Shown in pieces: positions 1-8,367 of a stretch of 12,238 nt of DNA (the first letter of the stretch is position 1; each line of letters opens with the position of its first letter). A model generated the notes under the pieces. The model was given only the letters and a program-made list of their open reading frames with translations. It searched no databases and had not been told where the DNA came from. The position numbers were made by a program, and so were the translations under genes. Source of the DNA: Gammaproteobacteria bacterium (GTDB lineage: Bacteria; Pseudomonadota; Alphaproteobacteria; UBA828); contig PAWF01000026.1 in the NCBI GenBank assembly GCA_002714015.1, positions 16,263 to 28,500 on the forward strand, read 5' to 3'.

Positions 1-33
1 GTTCGTGCAGTAGCAAAAAAGAATGTTGAATAG
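1..33 (+). CDS. Possible C-terminal tail of an upstream gene
   Basis: Frame 1 is open from the window edge and gives VRAVAKKNVE followed by a TAG stop. The other two forward frames stop within the first 30 bases. Ten basic, unremarkable residues are not enough to identify a family, and an open stretch this short can occur by chance. If real, the upstream gene runs in the same direction as maeB and ends about 147 bases before it. No ATG start on the opposite strand is possible between 1 and 180, because the + strand contains no CAT there. Confidence 0.3.
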   Translation, partial: VRAVAKKNVE

Positions 34-123
34 GATACTTACTAAAGAAGATTTTCTTCTAGATGTATTTTTCTATTATTTAAGTTCTTGATTCAAAGTT
101 TGGATTAGTGACCTTTAAGTGTT

Positions 124-133
124 TACCCGGGTA
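124..133. promoter_or_regulatory. GC-rich palindrome upstream of maeB
   Basis: TACCCGGGTA is a perfect 10-base palindrome lying 47 bases before the maeB start. It stands out because its G+C core sits in an otherwise very AT-rich leader. It could be half of an operator or nothing; no second copy is visible nearby and no sigma-70 promoter can be placed convincingly around it. Confidence 0.2.
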
Positions 134-180
134 TTGTAAGTTTTGATATTAATTTTTCTTAAATTAGATAGAGTATTATT

Positions 181-2457
181 ATGCCTGATAACCTTCGAGA
201 TGCCGCGTTAAAATTCCATAGACAGTCACCTCCAGGTAAGTTGGCAATTCAGCCAACAAAACCCTTGCTAACTCAAAGAGACCTATCTTTAGCTTACTCT
301 CCAGGTGTAGCCCATGCTTGTAACGAGATAAAAGACAACCCTGCATCTGTATATGATTATACAGCAAAAGGAAATATGGTAGCTGTTATTAGTAATGGCA
401 GTGCAGTTTTAGGGCTTGGAGCAATAGGGGCTTTAGCGGCTAAGCCAGTTATGGAAGGAAAGGCTGTACTGTTTAAAAAATTTGCTAATATAGATGTTTT
501 TGATATTGAAATTGATGAGAATAATATTGATGATTTAGTTGAAACAATCATTCGTTTGGCCCCAACCTTTGGTGGTATTAATTTAGAAGATATTAAAGCA
601 CCTGAATGTTTTGAGATAGAGAGAAGGCTTCAGGAAAAGCTTGATATTCCTGTTTTTCATGATGACCAGCATGGGACAGCAATTTGTGTTGCTGCCGCAG
701 TATCAAATGCAGTTGATATAGTTGATAAAAGGATTAATTCAACAAAGATTGTCTGTTCTGGCGCGGGCGCCTCAGCTATAGCTTGTCTAGAGTTACTTTT
801 AAACTTAGGGGTCAATAAGAACAATATTTATGTTTTTGATAGTAAGGGATTAATACATAAAGGCAGAAATGACTTAAATCAGGAGAAGCTTAATTTTGCC
901 GTAGATGGAGGAGATCGTAATCTTAACGAAATTATAGCGAAGGCGGATGTATTTCTTGGACTCTCTGGTCCTGGGGTTTTGACCTCTAAGATGGTAACTA
1001 ATATGGCAAAAAATCCATTAATATTAGCCTTAGCTAATCCTGACCCAGAGATTCTTCCAGAGTTAGTTAAAGAGGTGAGATCAGATGCTATCATTGCTAC
1101 AGGTCGCTCAGATTATCCTAATCAAGTAAACAATGTGCTTTGCTTTCCGTTTATTTTTAGAGGTGCTTTAGATTGTGGTGCTCGTGAGATCAATCTAGAG
1201 ATGAAGTTGGCTTGTGTTAAGGCGATAGCAAACCTTGCTAAAGCCGAATCATCGGATATTGTCGCACAGGCTTATGGTGAGCATAGTAGGTTTGGTCCAG
1301 ATTATATTATTCCACGTCCTTTTGATCCAAGACTTATTTCCTCTGTACCTGTAGAAGTTGCCCGAGCTGCAATGCAAAGTGGTGTTGCTGAAAGACCAAT
1401 AGGTGATCTTGATGCATACAGGGCTATGCTTGAAGGTCAAGTCTTTCGTTCGGGTAGTTTAATGAAGGATGTTTTTTTAAAGGCAAAAACTGCACCAAGA
1501 AGAGTTGTATATGCCATTGGTGAAGATGATAGGGTTTTACAAGCAGCTCAACAAGCTGTAGATGAAAAAATTGCTAATCCAATTCTGGTTGGACGCCCAT
1601 TTAGAATTCAGGAAAAAATAGAGAGTCTAGGACTTAGAATTCGAGTTGGAGACGAGGTGGAGGTAGTGGATCCGGCAAGTTACAAAAACTATAATGATTA
1701 TGCAGCTTCATATCACAGGTTAATGGGTCGAGCAGGAGCAGCCCCCCAAACTTCAAGAATAATTATGCGGACTCAAAACACAGCGATAGCAGCAATGATG
1801 GTTCGACAAAAAGATGCTGATGCAATGATAGCTGGACCAGTTAGTTTATTTCGTCCTGAGCTAATACATGTTCTAGAAGTTATTGGGCTTAGAGAAGATG
1901 TTAATACTGCGGCGGCAATGCAAGTATTGATTCTTGATAAAGGTGTATTTTTTATAACTGATACCCATGTAATGGAGGAACCCAATCCGGAAGAAATTTG
2001 TCAATCAGCTTTGTTAGCAGCTGAGCAGGTTGGTCATTTTGGAATTGAGCCTAAAATTGCCCTTTTATCTGGTTCTAACTTTGGTAGTAATGAGTTTGAA
2101 TCTTCTGTAAAAATGCGTGAAGCTGTGCGATTGTTGCATCTTTCAGCACCTGGCCTGGAGGTGGATGGTGAGATGCATGCCGATACTGCATTAAGAGAAG
2201 AGGTTCGCCAGGAAATTTATCCTAATTCCCGGTTATCTGGTCAAGCTAATACTCTTGTGATGCCAAATCTTACTGCTGCCAATATTGCCTATAATATGGT
2301 TAAGGGTTTAGCTAATGGAACTTCTGTCGGACCTATTCTTCTTGGCTTAGCAGCTCCTGCTCATGTTTTGCATGGGTCAGCAACAGTTCGGAGTGTTTTA
2401 AATATGACCGCAATAGCTGTAGTTGAATCACAAACTCAAGAAAAAGTGAAAACATAA
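181..2457 (+). CDS. maeB: NADP-dependent malic enzyme with C-terminal phosphotransacetylase-like domain
   Basis: Cytosolic enzyme that oxidatively decarboxylates malate to pyruvate and CO2, making NADPH. At 758 aa it is the usual length of the MaeB fusion type. Residues 1-420 are the malic enzyme part: LAYSPGVA with the proton-relay Tyr39, [10 protein letters not shown] with general-base Lys94, NLEDIKAP (Glu136-Asp137) and FHDDQHGTA (Asp162) for the divalent metal, GAGASA at 194-199 for the dinucleotide, ALANPDPE at 283 and [11 protein letters not shown] at 308. Residues about 430-755 are a phosphotransacetylase-like domain. In characterised family members this domain does not act as a free phosphotransacetylase but mediates oligomerisation and acetyl-CoA inhibition; that is family knowledge, not visible here. 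The start is preceded by a weak purine-rich site (GATAGAG, 167-173), and the N-terminus [13 protein letters not shown] is family-like. Tandem TAA stops end the gene. mgtE follows after 41 bases, so the two may be co-transcribed. NADP rather than NAD preference is inferred from the family. Confidence 0.96.
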   Translation: MPDNLRDAALKFHRQSPPGKLAIQPTKPLLTQRDLSLAYSPGVAHACNEIKDNPASVYDYTAKGNMVAVISNGSAVLGLGAIGALAAKPVMEGKAVLFKKFANIDVFDIEIDENNIDDLVETIIRLAPTFGGINLEDIKAPECFEIERRLQEKLDIPVFHDDQHGTAICVAAAVSNAVDIVDKRINSTKIVCSGAGASAIACLELLLNLGVNKNNIYVFDSKGLIHKGRNDLNQEKLNFAVDGGDRNLNEIIAKADVFLGLSGPGVLTSKMVTNMAKNPLILALANPDPEILPELVKEVRSDAIIATGRSDYPNQVNNVLCFPFIFRGALDCGAREINLEMKLACVKAIANLAKAESSDIVAQAYGEHSRFGPDYIIPRPFDPRLISSVPVEVARAAMQSGVAERPIGDLDAYRAMLEGQVFRSGSLMKDVFLKAKTAPRRVVYAIGEDDRVLQAAQQAVDEKIANPILVGRPFRIQEKIESLGLRIRVGDEVEVVDPASYKNYNDYAASYHRLMGRAGAAPQTSRIIMRTQNTAIAAMMVRQKDADAMIAGPVSLFRPELIHVLEVIGLREDVNTAAAMQVLILDKGVFFITDTHVMEEPNPEEICQSALLAAEQVGHFGIEPKIALLSGSNFGSNEFESSVKMREAVRLLHLSAPGLEVDGEMHADTALREEVRQEIYPNSRLSGQANTLVMPNLTAANIAYNMVKGLANGTSVGPILLGLAAPAHVLHGSATVRSVLNMTAIAVVESQTQEKVKT

Positions 2458-2498
2458 TAAAGTTTAGGTCACTAGGGCTTTATCTAAAGGTAGTCATA

Positions 2499-3905
2499 AT
2501 GGTTAGTAAAAGAGAAGACGCTGATCGAGATTTGTCTCGGGCAGTACCATTATCTGAAAATGGTTTATATACTCTAGATTCTGATCTAGTTAGGCGTGTT
2601 GCTAAAGCACTGGAAAGAGGAGACTTTTCTAGTGTAAGGGATTCTTTGACCCCACTACATAAAGCCGACATCGCAGATTTAATAGAGCGCTTTCCTCAAG
2701 CTAATAGACATAAATTAATTATTGCTGCTGGAGAGGTTTTTACTGGTGATGTGTTAGCTAACATAGAAGATGATGTTAGAGATGACCTTCTTGAGGACCT
2801 AGATACTAGTAAAGTTGTAGATGCGATTACTACTCTTGAGGTTGATGATGCCGTTTCTGTTTTAGAGGACTTAGGGCTTCCTAGGCAGAGAGAAGTTCTT
2901 GACGCAATCCCTCAAGAGGAACGAGCTGCAGTTGAAGAGAGTTTAACGTTTCCAGAAAATAGTGCTGGTCGTCTAATGCAACGAGATGTTTTAGCCCTAC
3001 CTGCAAACTGGACAGTTGGAAAAACAATTGATCACATGCGAGATGGAGTCAGCCTACCAGATGATTTTTATGAGGTTATAGTAGTAAATGCAACGCAAGA
3101 ACCTATTGGTTCTGTTCGCCTAGACAAACTGCTTCGTGCAAGGAGACCAGAAACTTTGAGTGATTTAATGCGAACAGATATTAAAACAATTCCGGTGCTA
3201 ACGGACCAAGAGGAAGTTGGTTATGTATTTGAGCAGTATGACTTAGTCTCAGCACCAGTAGTTGGAACTGATGGTAGTTTGATTGGTGTTGTTACTGTTG
3301 ATGATGTAGTCGATGTTATACAGGATGAAGCAGAGGAAGACCTTCTAAGGCTTTCAGGAGTAGCTGAAACAGATATTTACCGTGCAACTTTAGAAACTAT
3401 GTGGGGACGGTTTACATGGCTATTAGTAAATCTTGGAACTGCAATTTTAGCATCTATTGTTATTTACCAATTTGATGGGTCTCTTGAAAAAATGGTTGCA
3501 TTAGCAGTCCTAATGCCGATTGTAGCATCTATGGGTGGAAATGCAGGAACACAAACTATGACAGTTGCAGTTCGTGCTATTGCAACTCGCGATTTAAACA
3601 TGGGAAATTTAGGAAGAGTTTTAGGTAAAGAGCTTCTTGTTGCTCTGGCAAATGGAGGTATTTTCGCTATTCTTGCAGGTGGTGCAGCAGCACTCTGGTA
3701 TAAAGACTATCCACTTGGTTTAGTTATAGGTGGTGCAATGATTATCAACATGATAACAGCAGGTCTTTTTGGTCTAGTGATTCCAGTTATTCTATGGAGA
3801 TTACGAATTGATCCTGCAACTGCAGCTGGTGTTTTACTTACCACTGTCACTGATGTTGTAGGTTTTCTAGCATTCTTGGGCTTAGGGGCATTATTTTTGT
3901 TATAA
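2499..3905 (+). CDS. mgtE: Magnesium transporter MgtE
   Basis: Inner-membrane Mg2+ channel of the MgtE/SLC41 family, 468 aa, a normal full length. The acidic helical N domain spans about residues 30-150 and is rich in Asp/Glu (for example IEDDVRDDLLEDLD near 89-102). Two CBS domains follow at about 156-215 and 218-278; the second ends VVTVDDVVDVIQDEAEED. A connecting helix then leads to five membrane segments at about 305-325, 331-357, 378-400, 406-432 and 440-467. The diagnostic motif LMPIVASMGGNAGTQT is at 338-353. TTVTDVVGF near 448-456 carries Asp452, which matches the pore Mg2+-binding aspartate of the Thermus protein. The cytosolic N and CBS domains close the pore when internal Mg2+ is high (family knowledge). 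AAAGG at 2486-2490 sits eight bases before ATG. Mg2+ supply has no specific link to the neighbouring catabolic genes, though malic enzyme needs a divalent metal. Confidence 0.96.
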   Translation: MVSKREDADRDLSRAVPLSENGLYTLDSDLVRRVAKALERGDFSSVRDSLTPLHKADIADLIERFPQANRHKLIIAAGEVFTGDVLANIEDDVRDDLLEDLDTSKVVDAITTLEVDDAVSVLEDLGLPRQREVLDAIPQEERAAVEESLTFPENSAGRLMQRDVLALPANWTVGKTIDHMRDGVSLPDDFYEVIVVNATQEPIGSVRLDKLLRARRPETLSDLMRTDIKTIPVLTDQEEVGYVFEQYDLVSAPVVGTDGSLIGVVTVDDVVDVIQDEAEEDLLRLSGVAETDIYRATLETMWGRFTWLLVNLGTAILASIVIYQFDGSLEKMVALAVLMPIVASMGGNAGTQTMTVAVRAIATRDLNMGNLGRVLGKELLVALANGGIFAILAGGAAALWYKDYPLGLVIGGAMIINMITAGLFGLVIPVILWRLRIDPATAAGVLLTTVTDVVGFLAFLGLGALFLL

Positions 3906-3930
3906 TATTATTTAAGTCTATGAGATTTGA

Positions 3931-3960
3931 TTGACTGAGCATTATATACATTCCTATTAG
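3931..3960 (+). promoter_or_regulatory. Candidate sigma-70-type promoter for liuA
   Basis: TTGACT at 3931-3936 (five of six to consensus) is followed after 18 bases by TATTAG at 3955-3960 (four of six). Transcription would start near 3967, giving a leader of about 28 bases ahead of the liuA start. It lies in the 89-base gap after mgtE, where a change of functional theme occurs. This is pattern matching by eye only. Confidence 0.35.
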
Positions 3961-3978
3961 TAGGGTTATGGCAATGCT

Positions 3979-3985
3979 TAAGGAG
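3979..3985 (+). promoter_or_regulatory. Shine-Dalgarno site that sets the liuA start
   Basis: TAAGGAG ends nine bases before the ATG at 3995. The earlier in-frame ATG at 3968 has only AGGG two bases away, which is too close to function. The site therefore favours a protein nine residues shorter than the longest open frame. Confidence 0.75.
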
Positions 3986-3994
3986 AATATTTAT

Positions 3995-5164
3995 ATGCTT
4001 AACCACACACCGATTAGACTTGGTTTTGGGTTTGATGAAATTACTGAATCAATAAGAGCTACAGTAGAGGCCTTTGCTCAAAATGAGATTGCCCCCAGAG
4101 CTGCAGATATTGATAATTCAGATAAGTTTCCAAGAGATCTATGGCCTAAAATGGGAGATTTAGGTCTTTTAGGTATCACAGTAGAACCCGAAGATGGTGG
4201 AACAGGTTTAGGATACCTTCAGCATGTAATAGTTATGGAGGAGATTAGCCGTGCTTCTGCATCAGTGGGTTTATCTTATGGCGCTCACTCTAACCTTTGC
4301 GTAAATCAAATAAGAAGAAATGGTAACTTAGATCAGAAAAACCGCTTCCTAGAAAAACTGATTAATGGTGAGCATGTCGGAGCTCTTGCTATGAGTGAAA
4401 CGGGTGCAGGTTCAGATGTTGTTTCCATGAATGCACATGCGGAGAAGAAAACTGACTCTTATATAATAAATGGCACCAAAATGTGGATAACAAATGGTCT
4501 CGATGCAGATGTATTAGTTGTTTATGTTAAGACAGATTTGGATATGGGTAAGAATGGAATAACTGCCTTTATTATAGAAAAAGGCATGAAGGGATTTTCC
4601 ACCTCACAAAAACTCGATAAGTTAGGTATGCGGGGTTCTAACACCTGTGAGCTAGTTTTTGAAGATTGTGAGGTTCCTACTGAGAATGTGCTTGGTAAGG
4701 TTAATGAGGGTATCAGTGTTTTAATGAGTGGATTAGATTATGAACGAGCTGTTTTAGCAGCAGGTCCACTTGGAATTATGCAATCCTGTATGGATATTGT
4801 TACTCCTTATATTCGCGAACGGAGGCAATTTGGTAAGGCTATAGGCGAATTTCAGTTAATGGAGGGTAAGATAGCAGATATGTACACTATTCTTAGTGCC
4901 GCAAGGTCTTATGTATATGCAGTTGCGCAGTCTTGTGATCGAGGTGAAACCACACGCAAAGATGCTGCAGGTGCTATACTATTTGCATCAGAGAGAGCTA
5001 CCTGGATGGCTTCACAGGCTATACAATGTTTAGGAGGTAATGGGTATATTAATGAATATCAAACTGGACGCCTTTTGCGTGATGCTAAGTTATACGAAAT
5101 AGGAGCAGGTACTAGTGAAATTAGACGTTGGTTAATTGGTAGGGAGATTTTCACAGAAGTATAA
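3995..5164 (+). CDS. liuA: Isovaleryl-CoA dehydrogenase
   Basis: FAD flavoenzyme that oxidises isovaleryl-CoA to 3-methylcrotonyl-CoA, the first committed acyl-CoA step of leucine breakdown, passing electrons to ETF. From the ATG at 3995 it is 389 aa, the normal family length. The N-terminal helical domain includes the very conserved [28 protein letters not shown] and KMWITNG are the FAD/substrate beta-domain signatures, and [12 protein letters not shown] opens the C-terminal helical domain. Subfamily assignment is strong: the catalytic base is the Glu in [15 protein letters not shown] (Glu250 from this start), as in human IVD. The C-terminal position that carries the base in most acyl-CoA dehydrogenases is Ala (EIGAGTSE, Ala371). 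An in-frame ATG at 3968 would add nine residues but lacks a usable ribosome site. The 129-base gap to the next gene holds repeats. Confidence 0.95.
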   Translation: MLNHTPIRLGFGFDEITESIRATVEAFAQNEIAPRAADIDNSDKFPRDLWPKMGDLGLLGITVEPEDGGTGLGYLQHVIVMEEISRASASVGLSYGAHSNLCVNQIRRNGNLDQKNRFLEKLINGEHVGALAMSETGAGSDVVSMNAHAEKKTDSYIINGTKMWITNGLDADVLVVYVKTDLDMGKNGITAFIIEKGMKGFSTSQKLDKLGMRGSNTCELVFEDCEVPTENVLGKVNEGISVLMSGLDYERAVLAAGPLGIMQSCMDIVTPYIRERRQFGKAIGEFQLMEGKIADMYTILSAARSYVYAVAQSCDRGETTRKDAAGAILFASERATWMASQAIQCLGGNGYINEYQTGRLLRDAKLYEIGAGTSEIRRWLIGREIFTEV

Positions 5165-5227
5165 ATATTATTATGACTTAAGGTTAGAAAAAAATTAATA
5201 TAAGTCTATGCGCTGAAAATTCTCAAT

Positions 5228-5253
5228 TAAATTTAAGTTATAAATTTAGTTTA
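5228..5253. repeat. Imperfect tandem 13-base repeat upstream of the thiolase gene
   Basis: TAAATTTAAGTTA (5228-5240) is directly followed by TAAATTTAGTTTA (5241-5253), 11 of 13 positions identical. Each unit opens with the palindrome TAAATTTA, so a dimeric regulator could see two sites spaced 13 bases apart. It lies in the 129-base gap between liuA and the thiolase. Such AT-only words are common in this base composition, so a function is only a possibility. Confidence 0.35.
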
Positions 5254-5263
5254 CAAAAATAAA

Positions 5264-5277
5264 TTCAAACTTTTGAA
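5264..5277. repeat. Short inverted repeat just before the thiolase ribosome site
   Basis: TTCAAA and TTTGAA form perfect six-base arms around a two-base centre (CT), ending four bases before the GGAGA of the thiolase gene. It is too tight for an RNA hairpin at full pairing but has the shape of a small operator. No consensus is recognised. Confidence 0.25.
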
Positions 5278-5281
5278 ATAT

Positions 5282-5286
5282 GGAGA
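5282..5286 (+). promoter_or_regulatory. Shine-Dalgarno site that sets the thiolase start
   Basis: GGAGA lies seven bases before the ATG at 5294. The longest open frame starts at 5273, upstream of this site, and would place it inside the gene. The site and the family N-terminus both point to 5294. Confidence 0.75.
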
Positions 5287-5293
5287 AGATACT

Positions 5294-6481
5294 ATGAGCC
5301 AGGATCCAGTTGTAATTGTTGGTATGTCACGAACTCCTATGGGCGGATTTCAGGGAGATTTAAAGGATATCTCAGCTTCAGATCTTGGAGGAGCAGCAAT
5401 TCGCCATGCTTTGGAAGGTGCAAACATATCAGCAGAAGATATTGATGAAGTAATAATGGGAAATATTCTTTCTGCTGGGCAAGGACAGGCACCAGCAAGA
5501 CAAGCGTCTTTAGGTGCTGGAATTCCTAACACGGTAGGTTGTACAACAATTAATAAGATGTGTGGCTCAGGTATGAAAGCTACTATGTTTGCAGCTGATC
5601 TTATCGCTGCAGGAACTAATAAAGTTATGGTTGCAGGTGGGATGGAAAGTATGACGCGTGCGCCTTATTTATTAGATAGAGCAAGAGAAGGGTATCGCAT
5701 GGGGCATGGTCAAATAAAAGATCATATGTTTGTAGACGGTTTAGAAGATGCTTATGATAAGGGCACTTTAATGGGGGTTTTTGCAGAAGAAACTGCTAAA
5801 AAATATCAGTTTACTATAGAACAACAGGATGATTTTGCTATTACATCTTTAAATCGAGCAAAGGCTGCTATTGAGGACGGTTCATTTGTCTCAGAAATTA
5901 CCCCGGTTATAGCCAAAACTAGAAAGGGTGACAAAGTTATTACTACAGATGAACAACCCTTGAAGGCCGACATTGAAAAAATCAAACAGCTTAGACCTGC
6001 TTTTGCAAAAGATGGCTCTGTTACTGCAGCTAACTCTAGTTCAATATCAGATGGTGGTGCTGCATTAGTTTTAATGACCTTATCAGAAGCAAAGAGACGT
6101 TCGCTGAATCCATTAGCAGTAATTAGAGGGCATTCTACATTTGCACATGAACCAGCTTGGTTTACTACAGCCCCATCCCCTGCAATAGAGAAACTTTTAC
6201 AAAAAATAGAATGGTTAAAGGATGATGTTGATTTATTTGAAATTAATGAAGCCTTTGCAGTAGTAACAATGGCCGCAATGAGAGATTTAGATATACCCCA
6301 TGAAAAGGTAAATATACATGGTGGTGCCTGTGCCTTAGGTCATCCAGTCGGAGCTTCTGGAGCTAGGATAATTGTTACCCTTTTAGCCGCACTTAAGAAA
6401 AATAACATGAGTAAAGGAATAGCTGCTCTTTGTATCGGGGGAGGAGAAGCAACTGCAATAGCTGTTGAGAGAATACATTAA
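5294..6481 (+). CDS. Acetyl-CoA acetyltransferase (biosynthetic-type thiolase, thiolase II)
   Basis: Cytosolic thiolase that interconverts two acetyl-CoA and acetoacetyl-CoA. From ATG 5294 it is 395 aa, a typical length. The nucleophilic Cys90 sits in INKMCGSGMKA. NEAFAVV carries the oxyanion-hole Asn. The general bases are His350 in ALGHPVGASGAR and Cys380 in CIGGGEATAIA; these match Cys89, His348 and Cys378 of the Zoogloea enzyme. The N-terminus DPVVIVGMSRTPMGGFQG is canonical. Next to liuA, and with leucine ending in acetoacetate plus acetyl-CoA, the likely role is thiolysis of acetoacetyl-CoA. A role in polyhydroxybutyrate synthesis is not excluded, but no phaB or phaC is in view. Thiolysis of 2-methylacetoacetyl-CoA from isoleucine is also possible. 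Fifty bases separate it from the next dehydrogenase, consistent with one operon. Confidence 0.93.
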   Translation: MSQDPVVIVGMSRTPMGGFQGDLKDISASDLGGAAIRHALEGANISAEDIDEVIMGNILSAGQGQAPARQASLGAGIPNTVGCTTINKMCGSGMKATMFAADLIAAGTNKVMVAGGMESMTRAPYLLDRAREGYRMGHGQIKDHMFVDGLEDAYDKGTLMGVFAEETAKKYQFTIEQQDDFAITSLNRAKAAIEDGSFVSEITPVIAKTRKGDKVITTDEQPLKADIEKIKQLRPAFAKDGSVTAANSSSISDGGAALVLMTLSEAKRRSLNPLAVIRGHSTFAHEPAWFTTAPSPAIEKLLQKIEWLKDDVDLFEINEAFAVVTMAAMRDLDIPHEKVNIHGGACALGHPVGASGARIIVTLLAALKKNNMSKGIAALCIGGGEATAIAVERIH

Positions 6482-6531
6482 GATATATTTTTAATCCATT
6501 GATAAACATATATAGTTATAAAGGTATTTGA

Positions 6532-7683
6532 ATGAGTAGTGATCAACAATTTTTGAATCAAGAACATAAATTAATAAGAGATATGGCTAGAGACTTTGCT
6601 CGTAACGAGTTAACCCCCTTTGCTTCTTCATGGGATGAAGGCGCTGATTTTCCGGAAGATATTTATGCTCGTATGGGGCAACTAGGGCTTATGGGAATGT
6701 CAGTATCAGACAAATGGGGAGGCTCAAATGCTGATACTGTTTCTTACGCTATTGCTCTGGAGGAAATTGCAGCAGGTGATGTTGGTACATCTACTGCAAT
6801 GAGTGTAAATAACAGTTTAGTGTGTTCCGGTATTGAAAATTTTGGAACTGAAGAACAAAAGTTAAGTATCCTTAAACCTTTAGCAAAGGGAGAGGTTCTT
6901 GGTTGTTTTTGTTTGACTGAACCTCAGGCCGGTTCAGATGCTTCAGCAATCAAAACAAAGGCTCATATGGATGGTAATGAATGGGTTTTAAATGGAACTA
7001 AACAATTTATTACAAGTGGTTCAAAAGCTGATTATGCAATCGTTTTCGCTGTTACTGACCCAGACGCTGAAAAAAAAGGTTTAAGTTGTTTTATTGTTCC
7101 CACTAATATCGATGGTTATAAAATATCTAGACTTGAAAAAAAAATGGGTCAACGAGCGCATGATACAGCTCAATTAATTTTTGAGGATATAAGGTTGCCT
7201 CCGGAACAAATGCTAGGTGAGCCTGGGCAAGGTTACAAAATAGCTCTATCTAATCTTGAAGGTGGAAGAATAGGGGTAGCATCTCAAGCATTAGGAGCAG
7301 CTCGTGCAGCATACGAGTGTGCTTTAGATTACTCAAAACAGCGAGTTACTTTTGGTAAGCCGATAATTCAACATCAAGCTGTTGGTTTCAGGCTAGCTGA
7401 TATGGCCACTGAAATCGAGGCCGCGCGACTGCTCATTCATCATGCTGCGAAAATGCGTGATGCAGGGTTGCCATGCGTAAAGGAAGCATCAATGGCTAAA
7501 ATGTATGCTTCTGAGATGGCAGAACGTGTCTGTTCTTCTGCAATTCAAACCCTTGGAGGTTACGGGTATCTTTCTGATTTTCCTGTTGAACGTATATATC
7601 GTGATATGCGCGTTTGTAGTTTATATGAGGGTACTGGTGATGTACAGAGGCTTGTAATAGCTAGGAAACTTGCCGAGGGTTAA
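6532..7683 (+). CDS. Acyl-CoA dehydrogenase, short/branched-chain (isobutyryl- or butyryl-CoA type)
   Basis: FAD-dependent acyl-CoA dehydrogenase of 383 aa, full length. CLTEPQAGSDA at about 127-137 and KQFITSG at 157-163 are the beta-domain signatures that contact FAD and the acyl chain. QRVTFGKPIIQHQAV starts the C-terminal helical domain. The catalytic base is at the usual place, Glu366 in SLYEGTGDVQRL, unlike the adjacent isovaleryl-CoA dehydrogenase. LEGGRIGVASQALG, where IVD has its glutamate, carries an ordinary Gly-Arg instead. Substrate cannot be read with certainty. Its position in a branched-chain cluster suggests isobutyryl-CoA (valine) or 2-methylbutyryl-CoA (isoleucine), while plain butyryl-CoA is the main alternative. 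AAAGG at 6520-6524 is seven bases before ATG. Confidence 0.9.
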   Translation: MSSDQQFLNQEHKLIRDMARDFARNELTPFASSWDEGADFPEDIYARMGQLGLMGMSVSDKWGGSNADTVSYAIALEEIAAGDVGTSTAMSVNNSLVCSGIENFGTEEQKLSILKPLAKGEVLGCFCLTEPQAGSDASAIKTKAHMDGNEWVLNGTKQFITSGSKADYAIVFAVTDPDAEKKGLSCFIVPTNIDGYKISRLEKKMGQRAHDTAQLIFEDIRLPPEQMLGEPGQGYKIALSNLEGGRIGVASQALGAARAAYECALDYSKQRVTFGKPIIQHQAVGFRLADMATEIEAARLLIHHAAKMRDAGLPCVKEASMAKMYASEMAERVCSSAIQTLGGYGYLSDFPVERIYRDMRVCSLYEGTGDVQRLVIARKLAEG

Positions 7684-7738
7684 CGCACCATCTAATGAAT
7701 ACTATATAGTCCTATGATAATTATTTTGGGGTAATATT

Positions 7739-8341
7739 GTGCCAAAAGAAATTGAGTTTTTCTTTGATTTTTCAAGTCCATATGGATATTTGGCTGCAGA
7801 GCTAATAAATAATTTAGGCAATCTTCATGGAAGAGAAGTCATATGGAAACCATATTTGATGGGAGCCTTATTTAAGAAATATAATTTAACTCCATTAGTA
7901 AATGACCCTCTTAAGGGGGATTACGCAATGCGTGATATTCAAAGAACTGCAGATTACCATTCAATCCCATTTCAATTTCCAGATCCATGTCCTGTGAGTA
8001 GTGTGAAAGCTTGTAGAGTATACTATTCTATAGTTGATCAATCACCTGATCTTGCAAGGTCTTTTGCATTAAGGGTCATGAGAAATTATTTTCAGAGTAA
8101 TATTGATTTATCTAAAGCTACTAATGTGTTTGAAGCAGCAAAAGATGAAGGTCTAGATGTAAAAACACTTGCTAGTAGTATCGAACATGATTGCATTAAA
8201 GAGAGATTGCGCCACGAAGTTGATGCTGCAATAAATAGAGGTGTATTTGGATCGCCAATTTTCATTATAGATAATGAAATGTTTTGGGGTACTGATCGTT
8301 TAGAGCAACTAAATAAATGGGTTGAAACTGGACCTTGGTAA
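7739..8341 (+). CDS. DsbA-fold protein of the 2-hydroxychromene-2-carboxylate isomerase (GST kappa-like) family
   Basis: 200-aa cytosolic protein with a thioredoxin/DsbA-like fold. The N-terminal signature FFFDFSSPYGYLA (7-19) holds the serine-proline pair where this family places its active-site serine and glutathione thiol contact. The C-terminal signature GVFGSPIFIIDNEMFWGTDR (168-187) contains the cis-proline loop (Pro173). There is no CXXC disulfide motif and no signal peptide, so it is not a periplasmic oxidoreductase. The named activity, isomerising hydroxychromene carboxylate in naphthalene breakdown, is unlikely here because no aromatic-degradation genes are present. A glutathione-dependent isomerase or transferase acting on an acyl-CoA by-product is speculative. 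It starts with GTG, with GGGG at 7728-7731 seven bases upstream; no ATG fits. It follows the acyl-CoA dehydrogenase by 55 bases and converges on the dehydratase gene with 12 bases between stops. Confidence 0.88.
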   Translation: MPKEIEFFFDFSSPYGYLAAELINNLGNLHGREVIWKPYLMGALFKKYNLTPLVNDPLKGDYAMRDIQRTADYHSIPFQFPDPCPVSSVKACRVYYSIVDQSPDLARSFALRVMRNYFQSNIDLSKATNVFEAAKDEGLDVKTLASSIEHDCIKERLRHEVDAAINRGVFGSPIFIIDNEMFWGTDRLEQLNKWVETGPW

Positions 8342-8347
8342 TTTGTA

Positions 8348-8367
8348 TTTAATCTATGTAGATAAAA
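8348..8367. terminator. Weak candidate bidirectional terminator between convergent genes
   Basis: A near-palindrome centred on 8357/8358 pairs ATCT (8352-8355) with AGAT (8360-8363) around a four-base loop. It then extends past one A-A mismatch with TTT against AAA. It lies across the stop codon of the minus-strand dehydratase and just after the isomerase stop. The stem has a single G-C pair, so it would be weak. Position is the main argument. Confidence 0.25.

Noticed and set aside
46..60. AGAAGA-TTT-TCTTCT hairpin followed by a T-containing stretch after the possible gene tail
   Set aside because: Six-pair stem with a three-base loop, two G-C pairs and no immediate T tract; too weak to list as a terminator.
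2499..3905. Possible regulatory leader sensing Mg2+ upstream of mgtE
   Set aside because: Only 41 bases separate maeB from mgtE, far too short for a magnesium riboswitch, and no stable structure is visible.
3913..5210. Ten-base word TAAGTCTATG repeated after mgtE (3913-3922) and after liuA (5201-5210)
   Set aside because: Ten-base repeats are expected by chance many times in 12 kb of AT-rich DNA, and the distances to the flanking genes differ.
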